The translations under genes and the position numbers were made by a program. Shown here one piece after another: positions 61,235 to 64,000 of a stretch of 64,000 bases of DNA. Numbering within the stretch: the stretch's first letter is position 1; every line of letters starts with the position of its first letter. Location: positions 1 to 64,000 of IMG/VR virus record IMGVR_UViG_3300006923_000014; one strand, 5' to 3'. The DNA comes from a virus. The notes beneath the pieces were generated by a model that searched no databases, was not told the DNA's origin, and was given only the letters and a program-made list of their open reading frames with translations.

Positions 61235-64000
61235 TGAATACACCTAACTTTGTACATCTTCATATGCATACTGAGCATTCGCTTTTGGATGGCATCATTC
61301 GTGTGAAACAACTTCCTCAAGCTGTTAAAGAAATGGGAATGAATGCTGTTTCTATGACTGATCATGGAACTCTCAGTGGTGCCCTAGACTTCTATAAAGA
61401 GTGTACAAAAGCAAATGTTAAACCTCTTATTGGTTTAGAGTCTTATACTTCTAAAGACAGACTTCTTAAACAAGTAGATGATTTAGATCAAAAGTATTAT
61501 CATTTACTCCTTTTGGCTCAAAATGAAGTAGGCTACAAAAACTTATGTCAGCTTGTCTCTACAGGAAATAGGGATGGTTATTATTACAAGGGAAGACTTG
61601 ACGATAAACTATTAGAGCAATACAGTGAAGGTTTGATTGCAACTAGTACATGTCTTGGTGGGCGAATTGCACAACTATATAGACGTAGTTCTTCTGCAGC
61701 TGCAGAAAAGCTTATCATGTACTATGCAGATCTATTCAAAGATAGATTCTTTTTAGAGATTCAGCATCATCCCACTGAACCAGAACAAGTTGCTTTAAAT
61801 AATTTCCTCCTAGAAGTCTCTAGTAAATATAATATTCCTCCTATTTTGTCAGCTGATTGTCATTATTTGAAAAAATCAGATGGAATCACTAATGATTCTC
61901 CTCATGAACAGATGCTTGCTTTGAACGTAGGTTCTACCATTCATACAGAGGGTAGATTTTCGTTTGATCAACGTCATCATTATGTTCTTCCTCCCGAAGA
62001 GGTTCGTGAGATTTGTGAAACAAATCAATGGCCACTTGACTTAATGACAAATACACAACACATTGCAGACATGTGTACTGGAAAATACTTCACAGATTGT
62101 GGTGTTGGTTCTAAAATGCCCGAACCACTCAATATCAAAGTAGATTCTCTTACAGACCTAACTAAATTAGGTAAGTGGGGGTTAGTTAATCGATTTGGGT
62201 CTGTAAATAAAGTTCCAGAAAAATACAAAGCGCGCCTAAACTATGAGCTTGAAGTTATCCACAGGATGGGTTACTCCAATTATTTCCTCATTGTCAAAGA
62301 CCTTGTAGATGCTATTAGAAAAAAAGGAATAGCTATTGGGCCTGGAAGAGGATCAGCGGCGGGCTCTTTACTTAATTGGGCCTTGGGTATTACTTCTAAA
62401 GAAGCCGATCCTATTAAGCATGATCTTTATTTTGAACGTTTCCTTAACGCAGCAAGAACTGACGCCATGGTTGATGTTGACCTTGACTTCCCTACCTCTA
62501 AAAGACATTTAGTGTTTGACTATCTCAAAGAAACCTATGGAGAGAAGGGGTGTGCCCATCTGGGTACATATCAAAAGTTTAAAGCACGAGGACTTATGTG
62601 GGCCTTAGCTCGTGTTCAAGGACACAGTATTGAATACGGAAAGAAGTTATCTAAGCTAGTTCCTGAAGATCATAGAGGTGTTTCTCCGACACTAGAAGAG
62701 GCTATCGAGGCTTCTCCTGAATTACTAGAACATCCAAAAATCTTATCAGTTGCAGAAAAAATAGAAGGGATGACTTCAAGAGCAGGCGTTCATGCTTCTG
62801 GTTACATCGTTTATAACGATGACCTGGGAAAGTATATGCCTGTTTATCAAAAGAAAGATGCTAAGACAAAGAAACCAATCATGGTTACCCAAATGGATAT
62901 GCATGATGTTGAAGAAATGGGTTTCGTTAAGTTTGATATTCTTGGTATTCAAAATCTTGATGTTGTAAGCAGAACTTTAGATCTTGTTGAAAAGTATCAT
63001 AATGTAACTATTGATTTAGACGCTATTGATTACCATGATGATAATGTCTTTGCGTTAATGAGAGAAGGAAGATTAGCTGGTGTCTTCCAATTAGAAGACT
63101 CACTTCGAAACATTACTGTTAGAGTACAGCCAACATGCCTTAACGATATCTCTGTTGTTAACGCTATAGGACGCCCAGGACCTTTAGATGCTGGGCTCTT
63201 GGATGGATATGTCCTGGCTAAAGAACACGGCCTAGAGGGGCTTAAGAAGTGGGGGAAATACGGCTCTGACCGAATGTCTGAACTACTTTGGAACCTGTTG
63301 CCTGAAACCTATGGTCTCTTTATTTATCAAGAGTCTGTTATGAGGCTTCTTGTAGAAATTGCTGGCTTCTCTCTTGCCGAGGCTGACCTTGCACGCCGAG
63401 CAATGGGAAAGAAAAAACCCGAAGAGATGAATAAGCTAAAGAAAAGATTTGTTCCTGGTGCTATTGAAAAAGTAAATGCTACCGAAGAAGAAGCAGAAAC
63501 TTTATGGAAGCTTATTCAAGGTTATAGTCTTTATGGCTTTAACAAATCCCACAGTCTTACCTATTCTATTCTTGGATACCAGGAAGCATGGCTCAAAAAG
63601 TATTATCCTGTCGAGTTTATGACTGCATTATTATCAGAAGAATCTGATATTAATAAGATTACAAAATATATCTCTGAGTGTAAGATTTTGGGTATTAAGG
63701 TAGAAGGACCTAACGTTAATAAATCTTTAAGGCACTTCTCTATTGAAGACGACACCATTGTCTTTGGCCTTGAAGCAATCAAGGGGATGGGTAGAGGCGC
63801 CGTCACAGCTTTATTAAAAGCAAGAGGCTCTCAACCATTCAAAGATATCTCAGACTTATTAAGTAGAGTAAACCTTACAAAGATTAACTCAGCAAAAGTT
63901 GAAGCATTAACTCATGCTGGCGCCCTCGATTGTTTAGGGTTAGGGCGACAAACTATTCTGGATCATTTTAAAAAGATTACTCAATACTTTAGAGATTTAG
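61234..64000 (+). CDS. dnaE: DNA polymerase III alpha subunit (3' end beyond window)
   Basis: At least 922 residues, open to the window end. The N-terminus HLHMHTEHSLLDG and SMTDHGTLSG is the PHP domain. The palm has GPGRGSAAGSLLNW (near residue 369) and the catalytic VDVDLDF (near 413). GVFQLEDS, GRPGPLDAG, FIYQESVM and YGFNKSHSLTYS follow as in bacterial DnaE. A PHP-type polymerase of the bacterial replicase family carried by a phage; the C-terminal tau/clamp-binding parts are not visible. Starts on the last base of the previous stop. Confidence 0.93.
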   Translation, partial: MNTPNFVHLHMHTEHSLLDGIIRVKQLPQAVKEMGMNAVSMTDHGTLSGALDFYKECTKANVKPLIGLESYTSKDRLLKQVDDLDQKYYHLLLLAQNEVGYKNLCQLVSTGNRDGYYYKGRLDDKLLEQYSEGLIATSTCLGGRIAQLYRRSSSAAAEKLIMYYADLFKDRFFLEIQHHPTEPEQVALNNFLLEVSSKYNIPPILSADCHYLKKSDGITNDSPHEQMLALNVGSTIHTEGRFSFDQRHHYVLPPEEVREICETNQWPLDLMTNTQHIADMCTGKYFTDCGVGSKMPEPLNIKVDSLTDLTKLGKWGLVNRFGSVNKVPEKYKARLNYELEVIHRMGYSNYFLIVKDLVDAIRKKGIAIGPGRGSAAGSLLNWALGITSKEADPIKHDLYFERFLNAARTDAMVDVDLDFPTSKRHLVFDYLKETYGEKGCAHLGTYQKFKARGLMWALARVQGHSIEYGKKLSKLVPEDHRGVSPTLEEAIEASPELLEHPKILSVAEKIEGMTSRAGVHASGYIVYNDDLGKYMPVYQKKDAKTKKPIMVTQMDMHDVEEMGFVKFDILGIQNLDVVSRTLDLVEKYHNVTIDLDAIDYHDDNVFALMREGRLAGVFQLEDSLRNITVRVQPTCLNDISVVNAIGRPGPLDAGLLDGYVLAKEHGLEGLKKWGKYGSDRMSELLWNLLPETYGLFIYQESVMRLLVEIAGFSLAEADLARRAMGKKKPEEMNKLKKRFVPGAIEKVNATEEEAETLWKLIQGYSLYGFNKSHSLTYSILGYQEAWLKKYYPVEFMTALLSEESDINKITKYISECKILGIKVEGPNVNKSLRHFSIEDDTIVFGLEAIKGMGRGAVTALLKARGSQPFKDISDLLSRVNLTKINSAKVEALTHAGALDCLGLGRQTILDHFKKITQYFRDL

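Noticed and set aside
1-64000. Genome-wide recoding of a stop codon
   Set aside because: TAA, TAG and TGA all end well-supported genes here, so the two in-frame TAA cases are better explained as mutations.

Overview
The window reads as part of a very large tailed-phage (jumbo/huge phage) genome. It is AT-rich, apart from one GC-rich patch. Almost every gene lies on the + strand in tightly packed, overlapping arrays. The recognisable genes are typical of big phages: DNA polymerase III alpha (PHP-type, cut by the window end), RecA, an adenosylcobalamin-type ribonucleotide reductase, a PhoH-like ATPase, RNase HI, a Whirly-like ssDNA-binding protein, a SpoVG-like protein, a Pth2-type peptidyl-tRNA hydrolase, a CCA/poly(A)-polymerase-like nucleotidyltransferase, seven clear tRNAs and a tmRNA. 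No rRNA, ribosomal protein, CRISPR array or transposase is visible. Extremely short lipoprotein signals followed by Asp/Glu/Thr-rich linkers, on redoxin and VWA proteins, resemble lipoproteins of Myxococcota and related deltaproteobacterial lineages. Such a host is plausible but is an inference.

Layout. 1-1.6 kb: small Cys/zinc-ribbon proteins. 1.6-2.8 kb: no genes, but dense RNA structure, with tRNA-like elements and a large ornate RNA candidate. 2.8-8.5 kb: tiny secreted, lipoprotein and membrane proteins, tRNAs Lys, Thr, Asn and Leu, basic proteins and a macro-domain protein. 8.9-11.9 kb: a SLOG-like protein, the first cluster of the 'FQGPG' family and a mini site-2 protease. 12-14.7 kb: tRNAs Thr and Pro, a tandem RNA motif and a 688-residue TerD-like protein. 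15-23 kb: the main FQGPG cluster, Tad2-like (DUF2829) proteins, a PP2C phosphatase, and a tmRNA split by a group I intron that carries an antisense LAGLIDADG gene. 23-33 kb: small membrane proteins, a GC-rich cassette, a deaminase, more FQGPG members, a VWA lipoprotein, a cell-wall enzyme candidate, RNase HI and a redoxin lipoprotein. 33-48 kb: larger unknown proteins, a periplasmic serine protease (- strand), the nucleotidyltransferase, a MoxR plus DUF2201 pair, an HTH protein, a tyrosine phosphatase and Pth2. 48-54 kb: PhoH, a second small-protein family and the ssDNA-binding proteins. 54-64 kb: RNR, RecA, four co-directional unknowns and DnaE.

How the parts fit. The right end is a replication, recombination and nucleotide module. 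tRNAs, tmRNA, Pth2 and the nucleotidyltransferase form a translation-support set. Macro, SLOG, TerD-like and Tad2-like proteins suggest interference with nucleotide-signal-based host immunity. The most unusual feature is an expansion of at least twenty small paralogues (FQGPG family) interleaved with a second small family sharing a C-terminal helix. Together they occupy much of the accessory space and their function is unknown. All calls rest on reading the sequence; no database search was run.
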